From assembly GCA_013433145.1 (NCBI GenBank), contig CM024183.1:1267501-1331500 (forward strand): a stretch of DNA of 64,000 nucleotides, read 5' to 3'. A program made the position numbers and the translations under genes. Of this stretch, positions 27,426-39,461 are shown one piece after another (the stretch's first letter is position 1; each line of letters starts with the position of its first letter). The DNA is from Ascaris suum (Eukaryota; Nematoda; Chromadorea; Rhabditida; Ascarididae). Under the pieces are notes generated by a model, which worked only from the letters and a program-made list of their open reading frames with translations, was not told the origin of the DNA and made no database searches.

Positions 27426-28237
27426 TTATTTTACTGCATTTTGTTCGATCCACATTGTTTATAGAAAAACCTGCTATAAGTATAAAAAAGCGGAAAAAAA
27501 AACTGATGTGAGAAGAAAAAGGAACGAGAAATGCAATAATCCAAAAATATACGGGTCCAGATGAAGATCGAATATGGAATGCGATCAATAAATCTATCCT
27601 CACAACTAATCAATATTCTACTCATAAAATGGTCGTAGAAAAATTTTCTTTATAATTTCGCTTCTTATTCATTATCTTTACCTGTTGCCAAATTAAAGTA
27701 ATACCTTTAATTAATAGAGTCATTATTATTTCTAACAAGTCTTATGGTTCTATCTATTGAAATAATATTTAATAAAAGCATGCATTATTAGCTCATATTT
27801 ATAAAAATATTAGCCATAGAGAAATATCAACGAATAAATATAAGAAAAACGTATGGAATTCAATAAGTGCTATGAATCATCAACTAGAAAATCGTTGAAA
27901 AAAAATTTGAATATTAATAAACCAATATATGGACGATAAATAAAATCAAATATTACATCAGTTAGTAATTATATGGGAAATAAAGCAAAGAAATGAGAGC
28001 ATAAAACAAGAAAAAAAAACACCTGTTTAACAAGGTAATAACAGAAACGCACCGCTGAGATGATTATGCTAATCTGAACGATGAAGTTCTACGACGAGTT
28101 AAGAACAAATCTGGCAATTTTCCAAAAGCAGTAATTTTTTTTTTTGAAATCATCATAATTTATAATAATTCATAACAACAAATATATATTACAAGGAAGT
28201 AAAGATTCAAATAGATCTCTATGGAAGAACAACTAGT

Positions 28238-28283
28238 AAATAAATTTGCATAATAATTACAAATAAATTTGCATAATAATTTA
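28238..28283. repeat. Two-copy tandem repeat with ATTTGCAT octamer
   Basis: The unit 'aataaatttgcataataatt' occurs twice in direct succession, each copy carrying the octamer ATTTGCAT. Confidence 0.75.
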
Positions 28284-29956
28284 AGAGAATATAGAGGATA
28301 GTAAAAAAAAAAGAAAGCGATAAAAATTCAGCAAAATTTTATCGACTATATTCATTGAAATTCTCAAATTTATTAATTTTATTCATTTTAAAATTCTCTC
28401 GCTAAAAATAATATACGAAGGGAATCGTTTTTTTTTAATATATAATTTTACTAATTATTTATGCAAATTAGAGAGTTCTATTCCATAATCAATACTTATA
28501 ACACTTACGATAAATGTAAAATAATCATCTAAAAATATCACTTCCGGTCTGCTTGACAAGTAGATCATTGCAGCTAACTATTGATCGATAAGGCGGAAAT
28601 GTCCCGAAAATATTAGATGATCAAATTGATTTTTAGATTTTTGTCTTTTGGTTTTTTTTTCTTCGTTATTTTGATGCCAAAAATTGGAAAAAAAAATCGA
28701 AAAATCAATAACATGAACGAAAATAATAGTAATTTATTTTAGAGGAAAATATAAATGATGTTAGCAAATACAATGAAAACTATATATTCAAATGATATCT
28801 TCCAAAAAGAATAAGATAGTATACCATGCAAATCTGAATGAATACCCCTGGGGTTATAATTTACATCTTTATTTAAATGAGCAGTGCTCAAATTATTGAA
28901 ATATTTAAATTTTCGAGTCATATAGTTCGGCATTAAAAAAAAAATAATCGAACCTTTTATTCGCTTTTGTATTTCTTATTTCAAATAATCGAATCGACGA
29001 TTGGGGCAGTATTCATAGCAAAAAAATAAAAAAATTAAAAATCTCTATTACTTAGAGAAAAAATTCATTTCAAAATTGCACGATGTGTTACACTTCAATG
29101 AGAGAGCTGCATGAGATCGATTGTGGTCTTAAAGTGTTGATTAAATCGCAATGGAGAAATTTCTTGCAACGAAATCACCTGGCTTAGTGAGTCTAAATCT
29201 CGAGTTTCTCGTAATCTCGTCGATTTAGATGCCACAAGGGGGAGGGAAGAGGAAGAAGGTCGTGGATTCTCGAGACTATCGTGTATGACATCTACGCTAC
29301 AGTGAGTATAATATGTTTGTGAAACCTAATTAGGCTGCATAGTCGAAGTTTTATGCCGCGTTTTACCGACAGTCAAATCCATCCTGTGCTTATTATCCGT
29401 TTTCTGCAGCCCAACATCAGCGATTGCAAAGGTCTGTGGGAAACAGGGTTTTTTTTTGAAAGGGGATGGGGGAGGGGGGAAGGACTGGGTCACTTTCTGA
29501 TACATTAGGATTGAAAGTTGTATTTCGCAGTCTTCTCATAAAATTCTTAGTACCGTGCGCAGCAGCTAATAGATCATCTTATTTTCAGCCTAAGCTGGAA
29601 AGTTTGATGTTAGTTTGTTGTTGAAGAGTATGTTTTAACCCTCCTTGATCGGATCTTTTCGACCTCATTTGTGCAGGAAGTATGCTTCTTGTGTAATGTT
29701 TGCTTTTATGCTCTCATATGGCGTCTATCCTTTTATTAATTGTATGTGGTTACGATTTTAGCATAGATATTTTTGAGGAGGAGGGAGGACGCTATGCACA
29801 GTATAGATAAAAATTCGCAGTATACTAAGATGACAGGATAAGAAACAACACCAACAAAAAAAAATCAAGAATTCGATAAATCAATTTTTTTTAGATTCAT
29901 TCAAAAAATCTCTAAAAGTTTTATTTATATAAAACTTAAGCAATTTAAATATTTTT

Positions 29957-29958
29957 AG
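29957..29958 (+). promoter_or_regulatory. Acceptor AG directly abutting the TTC19 start codon
   Basis: The sequence tttaaatatttttag is followed at once by ATG. An acceptor touching the start codon is common for spliced-leader trans-splicing in nematodes; it could also end a 5' UTR intron. Confidence 0.5.
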
Positions 29959-32900
29959 ATGCTAAGATCGTTGGTGACATGCCGAAATATAGCATTACGA
30001 TGTCGTCCCGCTTGTTCATTTGTAAACTCTACAAAACGATCTCGAGATCGATACGATCAACGAGGCAATAGACAACGACAAAGGAGTAATTCAAGCAAAC
30101 AGAGAGGTTGGAAAGGATTTGGCACAACGACCGTTCCTTTATTTGGTCTATCATGGTTGGTCACAATTAAGGATATGCTTGGAATAGAACGATTCAAAAC
30201 TGATGACGATCCGTTGAAAGATAAGGTGAAAAAGGTAATCAGCTTTTTTCAGTGTACTTTTACAAATATGCATGTCAATTCTGCCATAAAATAGTCTAAG
30301 ATAAGGCACTCTTGGGTAATCTTTGTGTGTCCACCCCTCCGGTTGCTGCACACTGAGGTTCTGTGGGTGTCCGCTTCTCAAGTTACTGGAAGTAGTTCCT
30401 CAGCAATGTGTGCAAAATGATGATACACGACTACAGTATATACTTAACAAACCCCTCAGAAGAGTGTACTTCGAGTTGCTTCAATTGTTGATCTTTTTCT
30501 ATTGTTCATTTTCTTCTATTATTGCCGTTTGCAAGTTTTAGGCCTTCATATCACGGAAATACGGTCGATACGAAGAAGCAGTTAGCGTTCTCGAAGAAGC
30601 TTTAGCTATAGCAAAAGAGAGGGGTGAAGAACTTCCGATCAGTCGAGTATATGATGAACTCGCTAATACCTACTATGAAATGGGAAAGTTGGATGATGCA
30701 GAGCGTTTATTTCGTCTTCTTATTCGAAGGTTACCTCATCATCTTTTTCTTGACCTCAAGTCGTTAGCTCCAGCTTAACTATAGATTTGCGATTTTAAGA
30801 TGTCTATGACTTTGAAAACTAAATTTCTTTAAGCATTTCGAAATTTTAAAACTTATCGATGACTATATAATCATGAAAATGTCCTGAAAAATTCCAGGAC
30901 TCCATTTCATTGGTTATTAATGGAATTTTTTCCTTCTTTATTCGAATTCAAGGACATCGGATTCGTTGGCCTCCTTCCTCCTCCTTGCCTTTTCCGCGTC
31001 ATCTTTGCTGCTAAAATGTTTCGGCATATCCATAGCCTTGATGAAGTCGTTTGTTGAAACAAATTTGTTACTGCATTAGTTTTTATATGGTCTTTTTCAA
31101 GGATGATCGAGCTGCACGATAAACACGAGAGCGATCCGGAGTTCATCGGTGTGAGTTTGAAACTTGCGGATATTTTTGCTCAGAAAGGCCAAATCGAGAA
31201 CGCCGAAACCGGATATCGACATTGTGTCACTAAGCAGATGAAGGCAAGCTATTTGAGGTGTCATTTTGCCAGTGATCGACTCAGCAAGGAAGCGGAATGG
31301 AAAAGAAAAAACGAATCTACTTTTTTGATGTCATCTTTAAAAAAAAGTTATCTGCACGAGTTCTCTTTTTTCTGTTCTTATTATACTTTGATTCTATTCT
31401 TTCATTGTTTTGACCCGGTCTTTCCCTTCCCCCCCCCCCCCCCCACACACACACACATCTGATTAGTCCTTTTCGTTAGTTGCGGTATGGTGTTGGAATG
31501 GGTTTTCTTATGCAGATTATTGTTCTATTCATTTAAAAATGGTCCCGTCATGTCTCCTTTCTTCGCCGCTCATCCCCACCTGTTTTGGAAGCTTTAAGGA
31601 TGTCTGTATCTGTATCAAGATTTCTTCAACACAATCGCCGATCCTCATAAATCGATCAGGTATATTAACTTGTTACCCGTGTATTTGTAAGCAGCTCACG
31701 CAGACTTCCGTCTGCATGGCTTATATAAAAATATTCGGAGTGCTTATGTACAACAACAAATTTTACCAGCACTTACATCGGCGGTAGTGTCAAATAAAGA
31801 TGTGTTATAAATTTGGTGGCCAAGCAGTGAAATTGTCCACAAATACCTGATATTCATATTAAGTGTGATTACAGGTGATGGAAGAACACCTGAAGAAATA
31901 CGTCGTGGCAGAAGGTGCATTAGCGGAGCATAGACATCAAGTCGAGGCACACGGTGCTGCCTATACGGATCCGATAGCATTGTTTGGAATGTGCCTTGAG
32001 CAGTACGCGCATTTTCTTGTATGTCCTTTTTTCGTTTTATTTGTTAGGCTTATTAAAGACCCATTATTTGGCTGTTATAGTCAATTACTGGATTGGTTGA
32101 GTAGTTGGCGCCACTATTTGCTTTTTAGTTTCATGTCAATTTCGCTAGCGTTCGCATTGTTTTGTTAACCCTTATTGCGCACCTTTAATATTCGATTTGG
32201 AGGAGAGAAAGGTAATGCAAGCGCACAAATGGCATGAATATGGTGATCGATGAGATAATGAATATGACGAATATAGGTGTAAAAGTAATTTCTGGGAAGT
32301 AATTAATATTTTGCAGGTAAATTACCGCGGTGAGGACAGACTCCCCGAGTGTGAAGAATACATGGACGAAGTTTTAAAGGTATACCTTCGCTTAGGTTTT
32401 ATTTTGAAAAGTGAGCTTGGGAGGGAGGTATCAGATGCGATTCTACGATGTTCATGATATACTAGAGCTGTGAAGGATCACGTCTTTGACGTTTTTAATT
32501 CGTAGTAACCTCGGGCAGTTTGAACTGTTCAGGGCTAATATGTGACCTTCGACAACTTTTGGGCGCACAATTTTTGGCCTGTGTTTTATAGCCTGTATCT
32601 GTGGTATGTCACTTGAAGTGAAGGCTTTCAAGCATATACCTGATACGAGATGATGGTAAGAGTGATAGTCCAGTATTTGAGACTGCATTGTTTTCCAGTC
32701 ATTTTAAAGAAGAGAAAATATCCTTTTAGCTTCACTTCCACTATTTGTGATAGAGGAATGTCATATATTATGGCGCTCGGGTGTAAATTCAGTTGTTGTT
32801 TTTTAATTAAGTATTCGATGACTTTATGCTATAGTGATATCGATGTGGTTCACACTGGATGCTTTCTTTTTTCATTAGATCCCTGATCTTTTGGATTATA

Positions 32901-34824
32901 AGCACTGATGGACTATTCTGGAGTCAAATCGGAATCAGATCCAGAAATTCATTTCTGCATGCTTATTCAAAATTAAATCGATTAGTCGTTTATTGTTCAC
33001 AAAATACTGATTGCCTACTCTGAGCAAGAGAACTCAACTTGAATATGTAAATAAATAAATATAGGGAGCTGACTCCGGAGTTGTTAGTCGCTGGCAACAG
33101 TTTCTTTCGAAGTTAATTTTGTTTCGAATTGAATTAAATCTGTTATTCGAGATAGTTTTAAACTGATAAGAGACTTGCAATGAGGTGCAAATACCATCCT
33201 CATCGGAAGTGATCTTTAATCATTTGCCGTCTTTATTGAAAATGATCTTTGATCAATTACCGTTGTTCAATGTTGAGATATCCTATCAGATCTATGGTGC
33301 GAATTCGTTTCATATGATCAATATCCTTAATAACTTTGGTGCGGCGCTGATTTTAAAGCATCGGTGAGCTTTTTTTTTTCTAACCTCTGTTGTATCTTCG
33401 TTTTTTTTCGTATTTATATTAAGAAATTTTTTTCGAAGATTTGAATTTCAAATATTTTCTCTCGCAATTTTTTTGAGAATTTTTCAATATAATCGCTTTA
33501 AAAAAAATCGTTTTTATTCTTAGTAATTATTTATTATTTGTTGATGAGATCCATCGAGAAATATTCGTTAGTTTTTTTTTTTTTTTTTCAAAGCAATCAT
33601 TGTTGGAACGTTTTCTTTGAATATTTATTTATATCTTTACCTTACCTGAGATTTTCGAAAGGTGAACGATTGACTTTTTGTGGGTCTTTAATGATTCATT
33701 TGGAGAGGAAGGTAGTGAAGGTAAACACTGGAGTTTGTAAAGAGTTTTTGAGGTGACATTTTATTGATGTAGAAAAATTCTTTATGTCCATTGATGAAAT
33801 AAGAGGGTTTTTTTTGAAAAATTCAGTCGAGGCTTGGAAAACTTATTTCTTAATCATGTTCGGAGGACGGGTAAAATTTTCTGACTACATGAAACTCCCT
33901 CTTGCCTTCTTTTCATATTCCATTACTTCTAGCTAGTAAGCATATTAAGAGATAAAATGATAAATGATAAGCTTCTTGTTGAATATATCAGCAGATGTGA
34001 TCACAGGTGTGAACAGGTGATATGATTGCAGGTTTGAATTGGCACGGAAATATTTATCATTAGGTATCGATAGAATATTGCATGTAGACGAGTGTAGTGG
34101 TATGCTGCCTGGATATTATTGCAACTATGCCGAGGCGTTATTCCATTGTGGCCAAAAGTATTTTCCTATTTCTTTTCATTTTGTGGCATTCAAATTGTTT
34201 TACTATTATTGCGTACATAAACCTGAGCTTTTTAATTCACAATAAGTTGTTATTATTACTACTTGTCGAGGGTTTACTACTCGAAGTTGATTACTACACT
34301 CGAAATTATCGCCAGAAAACGTTCATTTTCAAGTAATAGACGTGAAGGCATTTTGAGCATTTGTTTATTTTTAGAATAAGAGTGGATTTGTGTGATGAAA
34401 ATTTTACTTTCATTTTATTATCTATTAGAATATCGTTTTGAAAGATTTAATTAAAATAGTACAGCTTAACATTTGGCAGCGCCATTACAGGAAAAATTCC
34501 AGGTGGAAGAATTAGGTAAAGCTATATTACTTCCACTGCTTGTTTTTTTTTCTTCCTTCTCTAATTACTTGTATTCCACTTTGGTACATCCTGCTTAAAA
34601 AGTTCTGGTGGATAAGGTAGTCACTAGTCCTTTTCCTTGATAGTGTTCTTTGCACTTATTTAAACGAGCGCTTCAGGGATCAAGCATTGGAATATGCTAG
34701 AAAAGCGGTGAACCTATCTCGATCGGAGGAACCGCGAGTGCAAGAATATGCACGACGTTTTCTTCAAGAAATGGAGAAAGATATCAAAGGTACCAGGAGG
34801 AGAAGTTGGTTATGGTTGTGGTAG
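29959..34824 (+). CDS. ttc19: TTC19 homolog, mitochondrial TPR protein (complex III), eight exons
   Basis: TTC19 is a mitochondrial inner-membrane-associated TPR protein needed for respiratory complex III, where it clears Rieske protein fragments. Exons: 29959-30234, 30542-30729, 31102-31243, 31875-32018, 32317-32379, 33278-33363, 34032-34157, 34677-34824. All phases agree, giving 390 aa (human TTC19 is about 380). The N-terminus MLRSLVTCRNIALRCRPA is Arg-rich without acids, as in a mitochondrial presequence; a hydrophobic segment (VPLFGLSWLVTI) precedes the repeats. TPR-type helices follow: RYEEAVSVLEEALAIA, VYDELANTYYEMGKLDDAE, GVSLKLADIFAQKGQIENAE, LFGMCLEQYAHFL, NILNNFGAALILKHRFELA, NYAEALFHCGQKDQALEYA. 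These align in order with human TTC19. The third intron has a GC-AG donor (AAG|GCAAGC). The short C-terminus KGTRRRSWLWLW is unlike the family and could reflect a missed last exon. Confidence 0.88.
31429..31456. repeat. C16 tract followed by (AC)n in a TTC19 intron
   Basis: Sixteen C (31429-31444) run into a short AC dinucleotide tract, in the intron between exons 3 and 4. Confidence 0.9.
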
Positions 34825-34854
34825 GCAGCTGTAGAGGAGTCTTTCAAAGATTTT

Positions 34855-34860
34855 TTTATT
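34855..34860 (-). promoter_or_regulatory. Candidate poly(A) signal AATAAA of the PGAP4-like gene
   Basis: TTTATT on the + strand, AATAAA on the minus strand, about 235 nt beyond the minus-strand stop and only 31 nt beyond the TTC19 stop on the opposite strand. The two 3' UTRs therefore probably overlap. Confidence 0.45.
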
Positions 34861-35092
34861 CAATAATAATAATTCGTTGTTATGAATTGTTACGTTGTCA
34901 TAAAGCTGCTATTGTTGAAGAAATGTTTGATTGCATAAGTGCATTGTTGTCAATTCAAAATTACGCTAGTGATATGCTTGTGGTTTTTTTTTCCGAAGTT
35001 TTTTTGCAAAAAAGTTTAGAACTTGATGATATCCAACTTGGTCAACTTGATGACGAAATTTGAGAGGTATTTCATGTTTTGAAAATTGGTGA

Positions 35093-38000
35093 TCAGAATG
35101 GAAATGTGTGTTGGGATCGATATCTCAGTTGCTTCAGCACATCTAAGGTAACAGCTCTACGGCGTATTGCACTAATATAACCAATATGAATGACTAGATT
35201 TGTGTCGGTGAGTCGTGAAATAAATGGTGCTTCATCGAGGATATCGTCTTTAGCGGAACGATTCGTGAATGCTCGCATGGTGAAATAGTCAAGCATTTTT
35301 GGGATTTTTGATGTACGATAGATTACTGCTGGTGTACAGCAAGATTCTGACATAGCAATATATATCGAACCCGTTAGAGCGTAACGAATATCGGCAAAAA
35401 ACTGAAATTGGATCTTTGTTCTTGTACAGTTAAATATGTGGGGGTCACTAGCACTGGTATATTGATTTTATAAATTGTAAGGGAAAGGGGGTATGGGGGG
35501 GGGGTCCTTTATTGTGATGAAGTAAAAAGGGGGATGAAGAAATGTGAAATTTTGGAAGTAAAAGGTGTTTAAAAAAAAAAAACTTACCGGCAAAGATGAA
35601 GAGACCGTCTTCTTCACTTTCTGAGGGATGTAGAAAAAAAATTGAAAATGGGAGAAAAAAATTGGAAAAAAAAACTCAAATATCAAAACGAAAAAGAAAG
35701 GAAATGATGAGAACAACGTCGTATTTGAGTTTTGATGGCAAATTGATATTTGTGTCGAAAATGCTTTTTATTGGTCTTTTCAATGTTATGTTCATAAGTT
35801 CTAACTTTACTTCGCACAAATGTCTAGAGCTTTCATTTTTGATTCAGATAAGAAAAAGTGAAAGCACTAAGCGAAAAAGTATTTGATAAATTGAATTAAA
35901 TTAATAGGAATTAATTGTTATTAATTGATAGGAATTAAATTAGTACTAAATAATACGGAATTAACTGATAACTAATTAATTAGCACTAGTTGAATATTAA
36001 CTGATAATAATTAATTCGCATTAGTTAACAAAGAAATAATTAAACAACGTACTTGATATGTGTAATATACATCGAAATGATAAACAAAAAACGCGAATGT
36101 TAGTAGCAAAGGAAGCCAAGCAATATGTCGCCATATAGCAAAAGTGAGCAATAATGAGATAAGCAAACAGATGATCGATACCTACAATTGCTGATTTTTA
36201 TACATCTGACTTTTAAATGAGCTTCTTTAACCGCCTCTCCCCACCTTCCCATATTTGGAAGAAGGAAAAAAATGGGAGCAATCTTATTTCGGAGATTTCT
36301 ATCGAACGGAAAATGAGTCTTCATCCGATGATCCCCAATCCTCGATCGGTCAACTCAAATCTCAGTCAAATGGGGATTAAGGAGGATCAATCTGTTTCTA
36401 TCAGTTGAATTTTTGTAGAGCTTTATAAATATAAGCAAATACGAAATTAGAGAATTTAATTTTGGTTTTTGATCCATCCAAAGCTGTAATTAAATTGGAG
36501 AAAGACATAATCCTTGTAGTATAACATTAAAGCTCTTCAACTCGGAAATATTGGAAACGCGATTGGTGCTTTTTTGATTCTAGTTCATAACTAAACCCTT
36601 TCCCCCTCTTCAAATTTCACTGCTTTTGTCGGTAGATCGTCATATGACCTGGAAATAATAAGGTATTTTGCGTAAATGGCCCGGATGATAGAGCTTGATG
36701 AAATCGAGTCTTTGATCATTATCCATACGATCGACAACTGAACGCATTAGTGGATCAAAAGCTGGTACAGGTAATGCGTCATCCTCGATCAGCAATGTGT
36801 ACCTTAAAGTTGAATAAATAAAGTTCGTTTTCAACAGTACAAGCTTGTAGAATATTGCCGATATCCTCGAGAATGCGGTAAAAACGGGAATTGCAGGAAG
36901 TTGAACTCTGATATTCCACTTTTCGGTCACGGGTTTTACATATTAAGCTATATTCGGTCCGAATTTATTTATTGAGCTCGATATAAGATGTTGCGAAAAA
37001 AGTAAGCAATTTCCTTCTGAGATAGGAAGGAAATTTGGCTTAGATGGTAAAAAGTTTTCCTTAATTTAAACCTTTTAATAAAATAAAGGAATTTCTTAGC
37101 CATCAAGCACCTTCTTGATAAGGTTCCATCACTTCTGATCTTCTTTTATATTAGCTTCCTTTCTTTCCTTTCTCTCCTGTAGGATTCATCTGCCGTCTTG
37201 GTACCCGAAAGGATCTCAGAAATTGTTTCTTCCACCTTATAAATAGCCAACTTTAGAAGTTCTTTTCCTTGGTTCTTCCCACACAAATGTCCTGCCCATC
37301 CAAAAATTCGCGCAATCATTAAACACATTTGGGTTATACTGGAAAGGACGAGGGTTTATACGTTCAGTTCCTGCAGGCAACTAGCAACATAATGTGCAAA
37401 ATATTTGAATATAAAATTGCACCTTGAATTATGTGTTGCATTCATACAGAACCAGTAATCATTTGATTCTTTCATTAATCGTTCCTCATATTTGTTAAAG
37501 TTGTATGCAAATTGCTTTATTGGCTTTATTATTGGTACCTGAAATAGTAACTCTCGATTATAGAAGAATGTTGCGAGCGGCTGTCAAGTTCATTCTTTAT
37601 GAGGTGACAATCTCATCATCACAACAACAATCACCATCGTTTTCCCTTCAATCCTCTCTCATTCGAATCGGAATTAATCAAAGATATATGGGAAAAGATT
37701 TCGACGCTGAACTAATAAACAAACATTATTTCATTATCAAATAGGGGAAAATAATTGACAATATTTCATTCAAAAAATTTCTTTTCAAAAATATAGCATT
37801 TCTAGAAGAAATATCCAAATTAAGAGGAAAAAAAAACATACTTCAACAATCGAGAGGTAAAATTGTTAGAAGAGGAAATAAAATTCGGGTAAGGAGAAAA
37901 ATACCCGAAAATTATGAATGGGTAAAAAAAAAAGAAAGAAAAGAAATTTACGATGTGAGAAAGGCGATCGATTTCTTCATTCTCAACGATTGAAACATTA

Positions 38001-39461
38001 CAAATTGAAATTGAGGCATAAAGATTTGAGGTTTGTAGTATTTCAATGAATGCAGCGATCACTTGTGTTAGGAAATATCCTTCACGACCGGATGCGATAA
38101 TAATAATGCTTATCACTTGATTATCTTCATTTGTCTATAAAATATTGATTTATTTATAGTGGAAAATATTAGCGCTTTAAATTATCCGGAAGAAGAAGTA
38201 CAGGTAGAGCAATTTACCTGATGGAAGAAATATAGGTATAGCAATTTAATTGATGCATAAAGAAATATAGGTAAAGCAAATTTTATGCAAATTATAGTAA
38301 TAAAAGAAATCGCTCCACTTTAATATTTCACATTTGGGAATATAGTTTAAATTAGTGAATAGAGATAATCGAATGAAGCGGAAATAATTCGTTGATGGTG
38401 ATATTATCTTTGATTACTCATTAAGGAAAATATTTACGGGAAGAAAATTTTATTTATTTATTACAATTTAAAATTTATGAATATATTTGATTATTTCTAA
38501 AATGATAATATATGAATTCAATTAAAAAAAAAACAAACAACTATGACTTATATTCCGAAAATTTTATAAAAAATTGACTTTTAGAGATGGTTTCACCTCC
38601 ATAATTCTCCTACAACTATTAATTCAATCGGCGGGTAATTGAGAGGTGGGAGGGGGGGGGGGGGTAGTAATTCCAAGAGTTCATCCATGATTTAATCAAA
38701 AATGGAGATCAAAGAATGAAAAGATTGGTGCTATTTCACCATCTGAATTTTATAACATGCTAATTAGGCGATAAATCTTTGAACAATTCAGGATCGCTAA
38801 ACTTATCAACATTTATGTTTTTTTTTTTAATTCAAAGGAAAGCCGCTAGCTGATTTATTGATTAACTATTAGATGCGATGAATTATTCCATCTCTTATCT
38901 AATAAAATGGTGGAATATAAATGAATAAAATAATAACGATTATATTATTAGTGGAGAAATCTTTCAAAATTTTAATGAAATTAAAATATTTTCGACAATT
39001 AGATCAATGAAATATGCAAATTCGATGGGGATAGTAACGAGATCAATGAAATATGCAAATTCGATGGGATAGTAACGAGATCAATGAAATATGAAATATG
39101 CAAATTCGATGGGGATAGTAACGAGATCAATGGCCGATCATTCGAATATAATAAACAAATCAATAAATATCAATAATTTTTTAAATGAATTTAAAAATAG
39201 CGTATTTGCATATTAAAAAAAAAAATTAAAACCTACCAAATTAAAGGATTTTGAAATATGTTCGAGTGTGAAATTAGCACGTTGAATCCTCCAACTATTA
39301 AATTCGGCAGCATTGAAATGACGACTGATATTCGAAGGAAATATATCCTCAATACCAGATAGTGTTGGTAATAGAGACCGTGATAGTGCAAGTATCAATA
39401 TCACAATTGAGATAAGACATAATTGATAGAAGAAGTTACGAATCCATAGCACTATACGCAT
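35093..39461 (-). CDS. pgap4: PGAP4/TMEM246-like Golgi glycosyltransferase, six exons
   Basis: PGAP4 transfers GalNAc to the GPI-anchor glycan in the Golgi. Minus-strand exons: 39461-39237, 38134-37952, 37538-37423, 36802-36649, 36181-36053, 35401-35093. Every junction agrees in phase, giving 371 aa (human PGAP4 is 403). The N-terminus has a signal anchor (LISIVILILALS near residues 17-28). The catalytic core shows ISIIIIASGREGYFLTQVI, the acidic motif YTLLIEDDAL (about residues 176-185) corresponding to human VLMVEDDAV, and FIKLYHPGHL corresponding to LKLYHPERL. Exon 5 (residues 227-269) is almost wholly hydrophobic with one short break (WRHIAW), matching the paired membrane helices that split the GT-A fold in this family. 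The last exon carries SESCCTPAVIY and NLVIHIGYIS, matching QCCTPAML and NLVKHIGLFS. A minisatellite lies in intron 1. Confidence 0.87.
38652..38664. repeat. poly-G tract (G13)
   Basis: Thirteen consecutive G within intron 1 of the PGAP4-like gene; on the transcribed (minus) strand this is C13. Confidence 0.92.
39001..39131. repeat. ~39-bp minisatellite, three copies
   Basis: Three consecutive copies of a unit beginning agatcaatgaaatatgcaaa and ending gatagtaacg, the third with an 8-bp internal duplication (atgaaat), then the start of a fourth. Each copy contains the octamer ATGCAAAT. It lies in intron 1 of the PGAP4-like gene. Confidence 0.9.

Larger units (their letters stand above)
26778..29956. 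other. Divergent intergenic region between alfa-1 and TTC19
   Basis: No gene is seen. It contains a duplicated 'ttaaatctagtc' motif near 26838 and 26903, a degenerate ATT/ACT trinucleotide tract at 27325-27425, and a two-copy 'aaatttgcataataatt' repeat at 28238-28283. Promoters of both flanking genes must lie here, but I cannot point to them. Confidence 0.6.

Noticed and set aside
27260..27511. Tyr-rich open frame
   Set aside because: Produced by the ATT/ACT trinucleotide tract; no splice context or family match.
30323..30541. Open frame with several Cys within the first TTC19 intron
   Set aside because: It is spliced out in the only phase-consistent TTC19 model and has no homology that I recognise.
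34039..34336. Read-through of TTC19 exon 7 into the next intron
   Set aside because: The extension becomes hydrophobic and unlike TTC19; the donor at 34158 joins exon 8 in phase and restores TPR sequence.
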